Shown piece after piece: positions 1-7,625 of a DNA stretch of 64,000 bases. Each line of letters starts with the position of its first letter. Position 1 is the stretch's first letter. The notes beneath the pieces were generated by a model. The model ran no database searches and was not told the origin of the DNA. It saw only the letters and a program-made list of their open reading frames with translations. This DNA comes from Halorhabdus tiamatea SARL4B (GTDB lineage Archaea > Halobacteriota > Halobacteria > Halobacteriales > Haloarculaceae), in assembly GCF_000470655.1 (NCBI RefSeq), contig NC_021921.1, positions 930,001 through 994,000 on the forward strand, written 5' to 3'. Both the position numbers and the translations under genes were made by a program.

Positions 1-51
1 GGCGCGGTCATCATCGGCGCCGTGATGGTCGACATCTACCTCCGGGACTGA
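1..51 (+). CDS. C-terminal end of a protein entering from upstream (partial)
   Basis: The first 16 codons read GAVIIGAVMVDIYLRD and end in TGA. The stretch is hydrophobic with a short charged tail, like the last membrane helix of an integral membrane protein. The start lies outside the window, so no function can be given. From here to the next gene at 280 I see only non-coding sequence. Confidence 0.5.
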   Translation, partial: GAVIIGAVMVDIYLRD

Positions 52-279
52 CTCCCGGTCCCGCTTTCAGGACACGTTGCGTGGAAACGGTCAGTCGGGT
101 TCGATCCGGACGCGTTCCCGATATCGGCGATGACGACGCCGTTTTCGTGGGGCAACGACTATCGAGATGCATGCCAGATACGGGGGCCCCCCGTTCCCGG
201 CATCAGTGGTTAGCGCTTCCGGGAGCGCTCCCTGGGATCAACAGGACAGCCTTTTCGCCCCCGACAGGGTAGAGAGGGT

Positions 280-897
280 ATGTTCGAGACGCGGCCGGAT
301 CGGGGCGCAGAGGTCGTCCTCGCTGGACGGTCGAACGTGGGCAAGTCGACGCTGATGCGCGAACTCACCGGCCACACCTTCGACACCGGTCAACGCCCCG
401 GCGTCACCAGAGAGCCCAACCACTACGACTGGACGGGGCCGGACTTCGTGCTGACGGATCTCCCCGGCTTTGGCTACATGAAAGGCGTCCCCGACGAGGT
501 CCGCGAACAGATCAAGACCGACGTCGTCCGGTACATCGAGGCCAACGCCGACGCGATCCTCGTCGGAATCCTCGTCGTCGACGGCAAGAGTGTCATCGAC
601 ATCATCGACCGCCACTCCGGCCCAGACGAGATTCCCCACGACGTCGAACTGTTTCACTTCCTGCGAGACGTTGGGATCCCGCCCGTGGTGGCCGTCAACA
701 AGATGGACAAGGTCGACGATCGTGACGAACGATTGAACGAACTCTGTGATCGGCTGGGACTCCATCCACCCTGGCAGCAGTGGCAGGAGACCATCGCGCC
801 GATCAGCGCCAAACGCGGCTCGATCGGTCCGCTGACAGAAGCCGTCCGTGAGCACCTCCACGAAGCCGAACGTGACGACCTGTTTCAGTTCTTCTGA
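280..897 (+). CDS. engB: EngB-type GTP-binding protein
   Basis: A 205-residue TRAFAC GTPase of the EngB/YihA group, which in bacteria assists large ribosomal subunit assembly; the archaeal role is inferred. All G motifs are visible: G1 GRSNVGKS (16-23), G2 PGVT (40-43), G3 DLPG (60-63), G4 NKMD (140-143) and G5 SAK (176-178). It is a single domain of about the usual EngB length, with no extension and no membrane segment, so it should be cytoplasmic. The ATG at 280 puts the P-loop 15 residues in, as expected. It converges on the sugar kinase gene downstream, with 26 bp between the stops. Confidence 0.9.
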   Translation: MFETRPDRGAEVVLAGRSNVGKSTLMRELTGHTFDTGQRPGVTREPNHYDWTGPDFVLTDLPGFGYMKGVPDEVREQIKTDVVRYIEANADAILVGILVVDGKSVIDIIDRHSGPDEIPHDVELFHFLRDVGIPPVVAVNKMDKVDDRDERLNELCDRLGLHPPWQQWQETIAPISAKRGSIGPLTEAVREHLHEAERDDLFQFF

Positions 898-923
898 GCA
901 GCGGGGGTCGGCGGAACTGACAG

Positions 924-1835
924 TCAACTGTCCATCGCCCAGATACGAACCTCGTCGAGCCGCGGTTCCGGGTCGAGTTCGCGAACGCTAGAGCCCATCA
1001 CGCCGACGAGTTGGGCCGAGGCAACCACGCCGGCCCGGAGCGCGCGTTCGGCGTCCCAGCCCTGCTCGAAGGCCCACAGGACCGCGGCGAGCATCGAGTC
1101 GCCGGCCCCCAGCGTGTCCACGACCTCGACGTCGAGCGCCGGGGCGTACAGCGTCTCCTCCGGGGTCACCATCACCGCGCCGTCGCTCCCCATCGAGGCG
1201 ATCACGCACTCGAAGCCCCGTTCCTGGAGGGTCTTCGCGGCGTCGACGCACTCGGTGACGGACTCTATTTCCCGTCCGGTCGCGGCCGCCAGTTCCTTGC
1301 GGTTCGGTTTGCAGTACTCGTATTCAGCGTCGAGTTCGGCCAGCACTTCGCCTGGCACCTCGACGGCGGTGTCCCAGTCGCCGGCCGTCGCGATCCGATC
1401 GACGTCGGCCGCGTCCATCCCCGGCAGCAGGCTCCCGCCGATGTTGAGCGTGTCCGGCTCGTACTGGGAAACGATCTCGATCAGTTCGTCGATCACGTCG
1501 CTGTCGACGGTCGGTCCCGTCTGATTGAGCTGGTACTTCTTCCGGGGCGTCAGGATCGTGGTGTTGATGCGGGTCACGCCCGCAACCCAGACGAAGTCCG
1601 TCGGCACGTCGTACGTGTCGAGGTCCTCTTCGATGAAATAGCCCGTGAAACCCCCGATCAGCCCCGTCGCAGCCGTCTCGGAGCCCAGGGCCTGGAGGAA
1701 CTGGGAGACGTTGACGCCGTTGCCACCCGAGGTGAACTGTGCCTCGACGCTGCGCTGGACGCTCTCGGATTCGAGCCCCGTGTTCATCTTGATCGTCTGA
1801 TCGACGGCGGGGTTCAGGGTGACAGTCACTATCAT
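924..1835 (-). CDS. pfkB: PfkB-family sugar kinase, probably 1-phosphofructokinase
   Basis: A 303-residue ribokinase/PfkB-fold kinase. It shows GGNGVNVS (37-44), GGSLLPG (133-139) and the anion-hole/catalytic motif GAGD (243-246; Asp246 is the expected base). The N-terminus MIVTVTLNPAVD is typical of the 1-phosphofructokinase/tagatose-6-phosphate kinase branch, and haloarchaea use a PfkB-type enzyme for fructose-1-phosphate. The role (ATP-dependent phosphorylation of fructose-1-phosphate) is inferred from the family; the exact substrate cannot be read here. A TrmB-type operator lies 140 bp upstream (1975-1995), which fits control by sugar status. Confidence 0.85.
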   Translation of the reverse strand: MIVTVTLNPAVDQTIKMNTGLESESVQRSVEAQFTSGGNGVNVSQFLQALGSETAATGLIGGFTGYFIEEDLDTYDVPTDFVWVAGVTRINTTILTPRKKYQLNQTGPTVDSDVIDELIEIVSQYEPDTLNIGGSLLPGMDAADVDRIATAGDWDTAVEVPGEVLAELDAEYEYCKPNRKELAAATGREIESVTECVDAAKTLQERGFECVIASMGSDGAVMVTPEETLYAPALDVEVVDTLGAGDSMLAAVLWAFEQGWDAERALRAGVVASAQLVGVMGSSVRELDPEPRLDEVRIWAMDS

Positions 1836-1974
1836 GTACCTGAGTCCAGTAGGAGTGGTCTCCTGAATCTTCCGCTCTTCTCAATTCTTCGGCCGTGGTC
1901 TCCCAGACTCGCCACCTCGATCGGCGAGACGCCTCGCTGCGCCCGAAAGATATTTACTACTGGCTCCAAATTTA

Positions 1975-1995
1975 GTTACTAAGGATCTGAGTAAC
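1975..1995. promoter_or_regulatory. TrmB-type operator (TACT-N8-GAGTA)
   Basis: Inverted repeat GTTACT (1975-1980), 9-bp spacer, AGTAAC (1990-1995). It contains TACT-N8-GAGTA, matching the published Halobacterium TrmB consensus TACT(N7-8)GAGTA. It lies between the divergent sugar kinase and 43-residue protein genes, ending 2 bp before the latter's ATG. A TATA-like gatattta at about 1948-1955 lies about 45 bp before that ATG, so a bound protein would cover the start of that transcript. Which gene is regulated is unclear. Confidence 0.55.
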
Positions 1996-1997
1996 AC

Positions 1998-2129
1998 ATG
2001 AGCGAGACACACGACGCCGACTACGACCATCTCGAGGACGTCGAGGACGGGTGTGGCTGTGCGGAGATCTGGGAGACGATGAGCAAGCAGCGCGAGCCCA
2101 CGGCTGAGACGGGCGTCACCGACGACTGA
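1998..2129 (+). CDS. 43-residue acidic protein with a CxC motif
   Basis: ATG at 1998, TGA at 2127-2129. The product is very acidic, with a central GCGCAEIW segment; the paired cysteines could bind metal. I recognise the type as a small conserved haloarchaeal protein but know no function. The gene has its own TATA-like element and a TrmB-type operator abutting its start, which supports its being expressed. It could be regulated together with the divergent sugar kinase gene. Confidence 0.55.
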   Translation: MSETHDADYDHLEDVEDGCGCAEIWETMSKQREPTAETGVTDD

Positions 2130-2219
2130 GGCCTGAACGTTCTGCTGTCGTGCGGTTGTTGGACTCCTCGCGAGTCGTTCGAGTTGCGACCGTTCGTTTC
2201 GAACAGTGTCGCCCTGCCC

Positions 2220-2702
2220 CTACCGTTTCCAGCGGTCGATCCCGAACGTGACCGTACTCACGAGGATCGCGACCACCAGCACGGCGGGATCCGAGGAGAC
2301 GAACAGCCCCGGCGTGGGTGGGCGGACCCAGAGCGGATACAGGTAGAAGTTCGCGAAGCCATCCGCGTAGACGCGCAGGCCGTCGATCACGAGTGAGAAC
2401 CCACCACTGGCAAGCAGAACGGCGTAGGCCGTCCGTCGCCACTGCTCGCCAAAGAGGAGTGCGATGATCCCCGCGACGACCACCACCCCCGCGACGCTCG
2501 CCACCGGCGAGTAATCGAAGGGGAGTCCGATCGCGTTCTCGATCACGTCCGCGTCGACGAGAATCTCGATCTTCACGAGATCCGGAATCGCGGCCCCGCC
2601 CATCGCGACGACCACCCAGCGACGATCCAGCCCGTCGAGCCACCAGCCGGCGATCGTAAACGCCGCATACGTCACCAGGACGGTCGACAGCAGTTCAGCC
2701 AT
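2220..2702 (-). CDS. Small integral membrane protein, four helices
   Basis: 160 residues with hydrophobic segments at roughly 5-20, 66-86, 89-108 and 137-153. It has GGAAIPDLVKIEIL near the start, resembling the metal-dependent-hydrolase-like membrane family DUF457/YdjM, but the match is from memory and weak. It overlaps the upstream membrane gene (2695-3177) by 8 bp, so the two are translationally coupled and may form one membrane unit. Function unknown. Confidence 0.7.
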   Translation of the reverse strand: MAELLSTVLVTYAAFTIAGWWLDGLDRRWVVVAMGGAAIPDLVKIEILVDADVIENAIGLPFDYSPVASVAGVVVVAGIIALLFGEQWRRTAYAVLLASGGFSLVIDGLRVYADGFANFYLYPLWVRPPTPGLFVSSDPAVLVVAILVSTVTFGIDRWKR

Positions 2703-3177
2703 CCCGACGCACCTCGAAGGTCCACGTATCCCGATCGATGCGCCAGTACCGGAAGAACGCGACGACGAGGAGAACGGCCCCGAGCACGGAGACGCCGTAC
2801 TTGTACCACTCCGCGCCGCTGGACGAATTCACCACGACGACGCGCTCGGCGTCGACGGTCCGCTCGGTGGTGAGTTCGCCCAGTACCTGCACGACACCGC
2901 CGGGTTCGACGGTCCGGTCGAACGACTGGACCGACAGCGAGAACGACCCCGAGTCAGCCTCGACGCTGATCGTCGCCGTCCCCGCGTCACCGTCGACGGC
3001 TGTCACCGTCCCGAAGAGGAACACCTCCTCGCCGACGTGTTCGGCCGGCTGACTGGCGAGGGCGTCCTCGTCCGGGTAGGGCCAGTGGTCGTCCTCGACC
3101 GCGCCGTAGTGGACGCCCATGCCCACGAGGAGTCCGACGAACCCGAGGACGAGCAGGCCACGCTGCCACTGGTTCAC
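2695..3177 (-). CDS. Membrane-anchored protein with an OB-like extracytoplasmic domain
   Basis: Read from a GTG at 3177 (VNQWQRGLLVLGF...), giving 160 residues; the frame stays open upstream to 3333, but that extension is basic and unlike haloarchaeal protein. There are two membrane segments (about 6-24 and 125-143) around a beta-rich domain with repeated V-x-G-x-V patterns (GEEVFLFGTVTAVDGDAG), which looks like an OB fold. It is coupled to the downstream membrane gene by an 8-bp overlap and is divergent from trmY. Function unknown. Confidence 0.65.
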   Translation of the reverse strand: MNQWQRGLLVLGFVGLLVGMGVHYGAVEDDHWPYPDEDALASQPAEHVGEEVFLFGTVTAVDGDAGTATISVEADSGSFSLSVQSFDRTVEPGGVVQVLGELTTERTVDAERVVVVNSSSGAEWYKYGVSVLGAVLLVVAFFRYWRIDRDTWTFEVRRDG

Positions 3178-3299
3178 GAGGATGGGTGGGATGGGGCGGG
3201 CAATGTAGGTTTTCCTTCCGGCTTCAATTCGACCCAGGAGGAAGCTGCGGCGGACAGACAACCGACGCACGTAAGAGCCGCTGCGCCCCACCTCAGTCC

Positions 3300-3896
3300 A
3301 TGCGCCAGTTCGTCGTGATCGGACACGAGGCACCGACGACGCCTGACTTCCCGCTGGAGGATCTGCCGGGCGCGGCCGGCCGACTCGACCTGCTCAGCCG
3401 GTCGATCACCGCGGCGTTCCTGCGCTCGCACGGCTTTCGAAAGGACGTTCGATTTCGCTTAGTGCTCGGCGACGAGTTCACGCTTCGCTTCGAGGGGCGG
3501 GAGTTGCAAGGCCTCAATCCCGACGAGCGGAGTACGGCCGCCCGGGTCCGGAGCGCGCTCCAGCAACGGGAGGGTGCGATCGGCCACCAGGCGGTCGAGA
3601 CGTCGCCGGGGATCTATCTCTCCCGGCGGGGCGTCGAAGCGGCGCTTCGGGACGCCGCCGAGGAAGGAACGCTGCTCCAGCTCCACGAGGACGGGGCCCC
3701 GATCGTCGAGTCGGCACCCCCAGAGGATCCCGTTTTCGTCCTCTCGGATCACCGGGATTTCACTGAGGAAGAGCAAGCATTGCTCGATGAGTTGGACGCC
3801 GAACGTGTGAGTCTCGGGCCGAACGCGATCCACGCCGACCACGCGATCAGCGTCGTCCAGAACTACCTCGACACCGACGGCTACGAACAGTATTGA
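3300..3896 (+). CDS. trmY: tRNA pseudouridine-54 N1-methyltransferase TrmY
   Basis: 198 residues from ATG 3300 (MRQFVVIGHEAPTT). This is the archaeal SPOUT-class TrmY, which uses S-adenosylmethionine to make N1-methylpseudouridine at tRNA position 54 in the T-loop, a modification replacing bacterial ribothymidine. The N-terminal FVVIGHEAP, the internal LNPDERSTAARVR segment and the C-terminal DHAISVVQNYLD are family signatures. An in-frame ATG at 3186 would add a 38-residue unrelated leader; I rejected it. Confidence 0.93.
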   Translation: MRQFVVIGHEAPTTPDFPLEDLPGAAGRLDLLSRSITAAFLRSHGFRKDVRFRLVLGDEFTLRFEGRELQGLNPDERSTAARVRSALQQREGAIGHQAVETSPGIYLSRRGVEAALRDAAEEGTLLQLHEDGAPIVESAPPEDPVFVLSDHRDFTEEEQALLDELDAERVSLGPNAIHADHAISVVQNYLDTDGYEQY

Positions 3897-3921
3897 GTGG
3901 GTCGGTTGGGCCAGTGACGGT

Positions 3922-4209
3922 TCACTCGATCGTGAGTTCGCCGCTCTCTGCGTCCGCGTCGCCCGCGTTTTCGTCCCACTCGAGTTCGAGTTCGATGCTC
4001 AATTCGCCAGGCCCGTCGACCGGTCCCTCGCGTTCGGCTTTGACCTCGAAGGTCGGGTTGGCGGGCGGTTCGAGCGTAACCGCCTGCGCGCCGGCTTCCA
4101 GCGTGATCGCGTCGCCGGCCTCGAGGTTGTCGGCCACGGTGCGGAGGTACGCGGCAACGTCTTTGCGGGACATGGACTGCTCGGATTCGAAAAGCACTTC
4201 TTCGGGCAT
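3922..4209 (-). CDS. amphi-Trp domain-containing protein
   Basis: 95 residues from ATG 4209 (MPEEVLFESEQSMSRKDVA). It matches the amphi-Trp small-protein family, common in haloarchaea, with a short N-terminal strand, the amphipathic helix DVAAYLRTVADNLEAG and a C-terminal beta section ending in an acidic tail. Function unknown. It lies tail-to-tail with trmY, and its start faces the tRNA-Pro gene. The frame is open to 4320, but the shorter start matches the family N-terminus. Confidence 0.85.
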   Translation of the reverse strand: MPEEVLFESEQSMSRKDVAAYLRTVADNLEAGDAITLEAGAQAVTLEPPANPTFEVKAEREGPVDGPGELSIELELEWDENAGDADAESGELTIE

Positions 4210-4331
4210 GTCAGGAGGGAGGTGCTCCACGGTGATAAGTGTTGCAGCGTCTACATACGAGTCGTCGTGGATTCGCCGGACTCGACGTGTCTCGCAAGAG
4301 TTAAAGGCGAACCTCGGCAACTATCACGTGC

Positions 4332-4404
4332 GGGCCGGTGGGGTAGCTTGGTATCCTTCGGCCTTCGGGTGGCCGTAACCGCGATTCGAATTCGCGCCGG
4401 CCCA
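4332..4404 (+). tRNA. tRNA-Pro (anticodon CGG)
   Basis: A full cloverleaf can be drawn. Acceptor stem GGGCCGG (4332-4338) pairs with CCGGCCC, with A as discriminator base at 4404. The D-arm contains GGGTAGCTTGGTA. The anticodon stem CGGCC/GGCCG closes the loop TTCGGGT, giving anticodon CGG (proline, codon CCG). A 4-nt variable loop is followed by T-stem CGCGA/TCGCG around TTCGAAT. No intron and no encoded CCA end. The 3' end is copied three more times downstream. Confidence 0.93.
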
Positions 4405-4824
4405 CTTCTCCCGCAACGCAACACGAGGAGTGATAACGACGAGTGTCTGTTGCGGGGGAGTGGCATCGCGAATTCGAAGTAGACCAGAGGCAGCCCGCGG
4501 AGTGAGCGAAGCGAGCGAGCAGGACCCTCTGGGCGTGATTCGACATTCGCGCCGGCCCATTTTCACCCCACGTCACAACCGTGAGCGACAGCGAACGGTC
4601 TGTCGTGGGTGTGAAATGGACACCAAGCGAATTCGAGCAGGGAAGTCGCAGCGCGAGCGGAGTGAGCGAGCGTCTTCCCGAGTTCGACATTCGCGCCGGC
4701 CCACTACCTTTCCCGCGAACAAACTCGTGAGCGGGAAGTCCGTGTAGCCGAGCGAATTCGAGCAGACGAGACGCGCGCAGTGGAGCGAGCACGTCTCGGC
4801 GTGTTCGACATTCGCGCCGGCCCA
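4405..4824 (+). repeat. Three tandem hairpin modules ending in copies of the tRNA-Pro 3' end
   Basis: The modules are 4405-4559, 4560-4703 and 4704-4824. Each holds hairpin A, a GCGAATTCGA box, hairpin B, then a tail ending TTCGCGCCGGCCCA that nearly copies the tRNA 3' end (tails 4539-4559, 4683-4703, 4804-4824). Hairpin A arms: 4408-4417/4449-4460, 4561-4572/4604-4616, 4708-4716/4731-4738. Hairpin B arms: CCAGAGG/CCTCTGG (4484/4526), GGGAAG/CTTCCC (4640/4674), GAGACG/CGTCTC (4768/4792). The stems differ between modules yet stay paired. A partial fourth hairpin (CTACGT...ACGTAG, 4825-4865) follows. Candidate nested tRNA-targeting mini-elements or a structured transcript. Confidence 0.75.
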
Positions 4825-4963
4825 CTACGTATATGGGCTTTTTCCCGCATTCCGAGACACGTAGCGGCCGGTTTCGGGGGTGGTCCCCGTGGCCATTGAG
4901 TTGTCCGGAGCCAAAAATCCGCGTTATCAGTGCCCAAATGAATAACTAAGCAACCGAGACGAG
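4825..4963. other. Intergenic stretch behind the tRNA repeats
   Basis: It starts with an imperfect CTACGT...ACGTAG hairpin like the start of another module, including the T-run gggctttttcccg (4838-4850) that could terminate transcription from the tRNA. The rest has no gene that I can see. Confidence 0.4.
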
Positions 4964-5380
4964 CTAGTTGTCGTGTTCGGGCTCACGGTACTCTTCGACG
5001 TCGATCACGTGCTTCGTCTTTGGGTGCGTGAGGTCACTGTCGCCGGAGACCACTGGCGCATCCAGTTCCCTTCCGACGGCGGGAATCAGCGCATCAAGGC
5101 CGTCCAAATATGGCCCACTCGACCCGACCTCGTCCGCGATCTCCCCCGCTGTCACGGCCGTCCGCTCGTCGACGGCGTATTTCTCACCCCACGAGAGGTC
5201 TCTACGAGCGCCGTCGACATCGCCACTCGGCAGGTTCCCCTCGCCGACGAGTGCCTCAGCGTAGGCCGGAACGGGCATCACCCAGCGTTCGTTCTCGCCT
5301 CCATTCGCCTCGTAGAAGGCTTTCGTCGCTTCGACGCCGTCCAGATAGTCGATCAGAAAGGTCGCGTCGAGGACCTTCAT
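4964..5380 (-). CDS. vapC: VapC-type PIN-domain toxin
   Basis: 138 residues with a PIN ribonuclease layout: Asp5 (MKVLDATFLIDYL), an internal acidic residue (PAYAEAL), and C-terminal YLDGLDALIPAVGRELDAPVVSGDSDL carrying the last acidic residues. Family role: Mg-dependent cleavage of RNA, usually tRNA, when released from its antitoxin. Its start overlaps the antitoxin stop by 4 bp (5377-5380), the usual coupled vapBC order. Confidence 0.85.
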   Translation of the reverse strand: MKVLDATFLIDYLDGVEATKAFYEANGGENERWVMPVPAYAEALVGEGNLPSGDVDGARRDLSWGEKYAVDERTAVTAGEIADEVGSSGPYLDGLDALIPAVGRELDAPVVSGDSDLTHPKTKHVIDVEEYREPEHDN

Positions 5381-5625
5381 ACCGTGTCCTCAGCTCGCTC
5401 TCGCAGCCGCTGCTTTCGCTTCTCTTGGGACTTGCGGCGGGCCTCACGGACGCGGTCGGCTTCCTCGTCGGACCACCGACCGAACCCGTCGTAGAAGTCG
5501 CCGAGCTTCTCCTCGTCGAGGACACGCTCGAGCACATCGTTGTAGCTCTCGTTCTCCCGCCGGAGGCGGTTGAGTTCTCGCTTCACCCGGTCGCTCACTC
5601 GTATCTGCTCGTCAGCGGTGGCCAT
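5377..5625 (-). CDS. vapB: VapB-type antitoxin
   Basis: 82 residues. The N-terminus has a ribbon-helix-helix-like pattern (IRVSDRVKRELNRLRRENESYNDVLERVL), the DNA-binding part. The charged C-terminal half (DEEADRVREARRKSQEKRKQ) is probably the toxin-binding tail. It is the first gene of a two-gene operon with vapC. An 18-bp perfect palindrome sits 6 bp upstream and is the likely autoregulatory operator. Confidence 0.85.
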   Translation of the reverse strand: MATADEQIRVSDRVKRELNRLRRENESYNDVLERVLDEEKLGDFYDGFGRWSDEEADRVREARRKSQEKRKQRLRERAEDTV

Positions 5626-5631
5626 TGTTAC

Positions 5632-5649
5632 GTCAACGTTGGCGTTGAC
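5632..5649. promoter_or_regulatory. Palindromic operator of vapBC
   Basis: GTCAACG, 4-bp spacer TTGG, CGTTGAC: a perfect 7-bp-arm inverted repeat directly upstream of the vapB ATG (complement of 5623-5625). Position and symmetry fit binding by a dimeric VapB for autorepression; binding itself is inferred. Confidence 0.6.
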
Positions 5650-5765
5650 AAGGTTTAGTTGTTGGGCTCAAAACAGACACAACCGACATTGTCAGGCCTC
5701 AGCGTGCGTCTTCCCCGTGTGAGCGCAGACCCCGACAACACAGGGATATTGATAACCTGACTCCT

Positions 5766-6752
5766 TCAGACCCGACTCTCCAGCAGGTCCTTGATCGCGA
5801 AGTAGGCCGGCTTGGGATCGAAGTCCTCGTCGAAGAGCAGCGGGTCGTCGGTGATCGTCTGGTCGTAGTTTCGAAGCCAGGAAGCCGTGTCGTGGACGCC
5901 CCAGGTGACGAGCGTGTCACAGCCGTTGTCGAGACACGCCTCCAGGATGTCCCGGTAGTACTGGGCCTGGTGTTCGAGGTGGTTCTCGGGGACGTTCTCG
6001 CGGTCGTAGGCGACGTCCATCTCGGTGACGTGGACGTCCAGGCCGAGGTCTTTGAACCGCCGAATGTTCTCGCCGAGGGCTTCGGGGTCGACGTACTCCT
6101 GGGCGCGGAAGGCGTGCATCTGGAGGCCGACGCCGTCGATGGGGACCCCACGGTCGATGAGGCGTTCGAGGAGTGCGTAGACCCCGTCGGCCTTCTCGTT
6201 GATCTCGTCGATGCCGTAGTCGTTGTAGAAGAGGTCAGCCTCGGGGGCGACTTCGTTGGCCCACTGGAAGGCCAGGTCGATGTACTCCTCGCCCATCGCG
6301 TCGTACCACGCCGTCTCGCGCATGGTGCCGTCGTCGGCGACAGCCTCGTTGACGACGTCCCAGACGTCGACCTTCTCGCGATAGCGGCCCGCAACGGTGT
6401 GGATGTGGTCTCTGAGGAACGTTCGGAGCTGGTCGTCTGTGTAGTCCCAGGGGTAGAACCACCCCGGCGTCTGGTTGTGCCAGACGAGCGTGTGACCGCG
6501 GACCAGCAGGTCGTTTGCGACCCCGAGGTTCACGATGGCGTCGGCGTCCTCGAAATCGTAGGTATTCCGGTCGGGTCGCAGCGGCCCCATCTTGAGTGCG
6601 TTGCCAGTCGTGACGGCGTTGAACTCCCGCGTGAGCGTCTGTGCGACGTCCGGATCGTCGGGGTACTTCCTGAATGCGTCTGCCGTGATGCTTGCACCGA
6701 GCGTGAGGTCGTTCTCGTCGGCCAGTTGGCGGAGTGTCTTCTCGCTTGCCAT
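5766..6752 (-). CDS. GH10 family endo-1,4-beta-xylanase
   Basis: 328 residues from ATG 6752 (MASEKTLRQLADENDL). It is a single GH10 TIM barrel, with VWDVVNEA holding the acid/base Glu136, HVTEMDV holding the nucleophile Glu244, and WHNQTPGWF (91-99) lining the substrate cleft. Role: hydrolysis of beta-1,4-xylan or xylo-oligosaccharides. No Sec or Tat signal is present even if read from the longer start at 6863, so it should act on imported oligosaccharides in the cytoplasm unless exported by an unseen route. It is divergent from a Tat lipoprotein gene. Confidence 0.88.
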   Translation of the reverse strand: MASEKTLRQLADENDLTLGASITADAFRKYPDDPDVAQTLTREFNAVTTGNALKMGPLRPDRNTYDFEDADAIVNLGVANDLLVRGHTLVWHNQTPGWFYPWDYTDDQLRTFLRDHIHTVAGRYREKVDVWDVVNEAVADDGTMRETAWYDAMGEEYIDLAFQWANEVAPEADLFYNDYGIDEINEKADGVYALLERLIDRGVPIDGVGLQMHAFRAQEYVDPEALGENIRRFKDLGLDVHVTEMDVAYDRENVPENHLEHQAQYYRDILEACLDNGCDTLVTWGVHDTASWLRNYDQTITDDPLLFDEDFDPKPAYFAIKDLLESRV

Positions 6753-6906
6753 CTCCCTGTCCGTCGAAGCGAGGGGAGAAAGTCGTTGGGGCAACCTGCT
6801 CCGTGAGGCGACATCGATTGCGGGGCATTCTGCATTCAGCCTGCCGTTTCGGCGAGAAAGCACACAGCCGAGAAACCGTTATCCGTCTGACGAGAATAGC
6901 ACAGGC

Positions 6907-7581
6907 ATGAGTCCGGAGAAAGATCCACGGCGACAGTTTTTGGCCAGTCTCGCCGCCGGAGCCATCGGACTCGCGGGCTGTACGAACCAGGAGACAACAG
7001 GCGAAGAGACGTCGACAGATGGTGATATGACCGAGGTGAATACGACGACAGATGGAGATACGACCGACGGGGAAACGCCGGCAGACGAAGACATGATGAC
7101 AAGCGAGGGAAAGGGAACAGCGACAGACAGCGAAAGCGGGGGGACACCCGACACTGGAACCGAGACACCAGATGGGAAAACGTCGACTTCGACATCGACC
7201 GCGCCTGAAGCACTCGATCGACGGGACGCAAACGTCGTGGGAGTCGAGTTCGAGTCGACCGACAGTGGCGTCAGCTTCGACGTGAGCCTGAATCACGACG
7301 ATAGCGGCGAGGAGGGGTACGCCAACTGGTGGCAGGTCGAGCAACTCGACGGGACGCAACTGGGTCGGCGGGAGTTGCTCCACGCTCACGCGAATCAGCC
7401 GTTCGCGCGCTCGGAGACGATCGAGATTCCTGAGGACGTAAGCTGTGTGGTTGTCCGTGGCCACGATCAGACCCACGGCTACGGCGGGCTTGCGATGCTC
7501 ATCTCGCTGACTTCCGGGGAACGAACATCCATCGACCAAGGATCCGAACCGCAGTCATTCGAGACGAACGACTGTCCCTGA
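6907..7581 (+). CDS. Tat-exported lipoprotein, low-complexity linker and beta domain
   Basis: 224 residues. The N-terminus DPRRQFLASLAAGAIGLAGC has the twin arginine (8-9) and a lipobox cysteine at 25, so the protein is exported folded by Tat and lipid-anchored outside. Residues 26-105 form a Thr/Asp/Glu/Gly linker, typical of haloarchaeal surface proteins. The rest is a compact domain of about 115 residues (ANVVGVEFESTDSGVSFDVSL...) with one disulfide-capable Cys pair (near 179 and the C-terminus). Function unknown. Confidence 0.8.
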   Translation: MSPEKDPRRQFLASLAAGAIGLAGCTNQETTGEETSTDGDMTEVNTTTDGDTTDGETPADEDMMTSEGKGTATDSESGGTPDTGTETPDGKTSTSTSTAPEALDRRDANVVGVEFESTDSGVSFDVSLNHDDSGEEGYANWWQVEQLDGTQLGRRELLHAHANQPFARSETIEIPEDVSCVVVRGHDQTHGYGGLAMLISLTSGERTSIDQGSEPQSFETNDCP

Positions 7582-7625
7582 GTCCGGGGGAGATCACGAG
7601 CGAACCGGGACCGCTTGTCGATTGC

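Noticed and set aside
1011-1982. 323-codon open frame on the plus strand opposite the sugar kinase
   Set aside because: Antisense shadow of a GC-rich gene; the sugar kinase on the minus strand has all family motifs and this product has none.
4539-4824. Additional tRNA-Pro genes behind the first
   Set aside because: Only the T-arm and acceptor 3' half are copied; there is no 5' half, D-arm or anticodon arm.
5892-6806. 304-codon frame opposite the xylanase
   Set aside because: Val/Asp-rich shadow translation of GH10 codons on the other strand.
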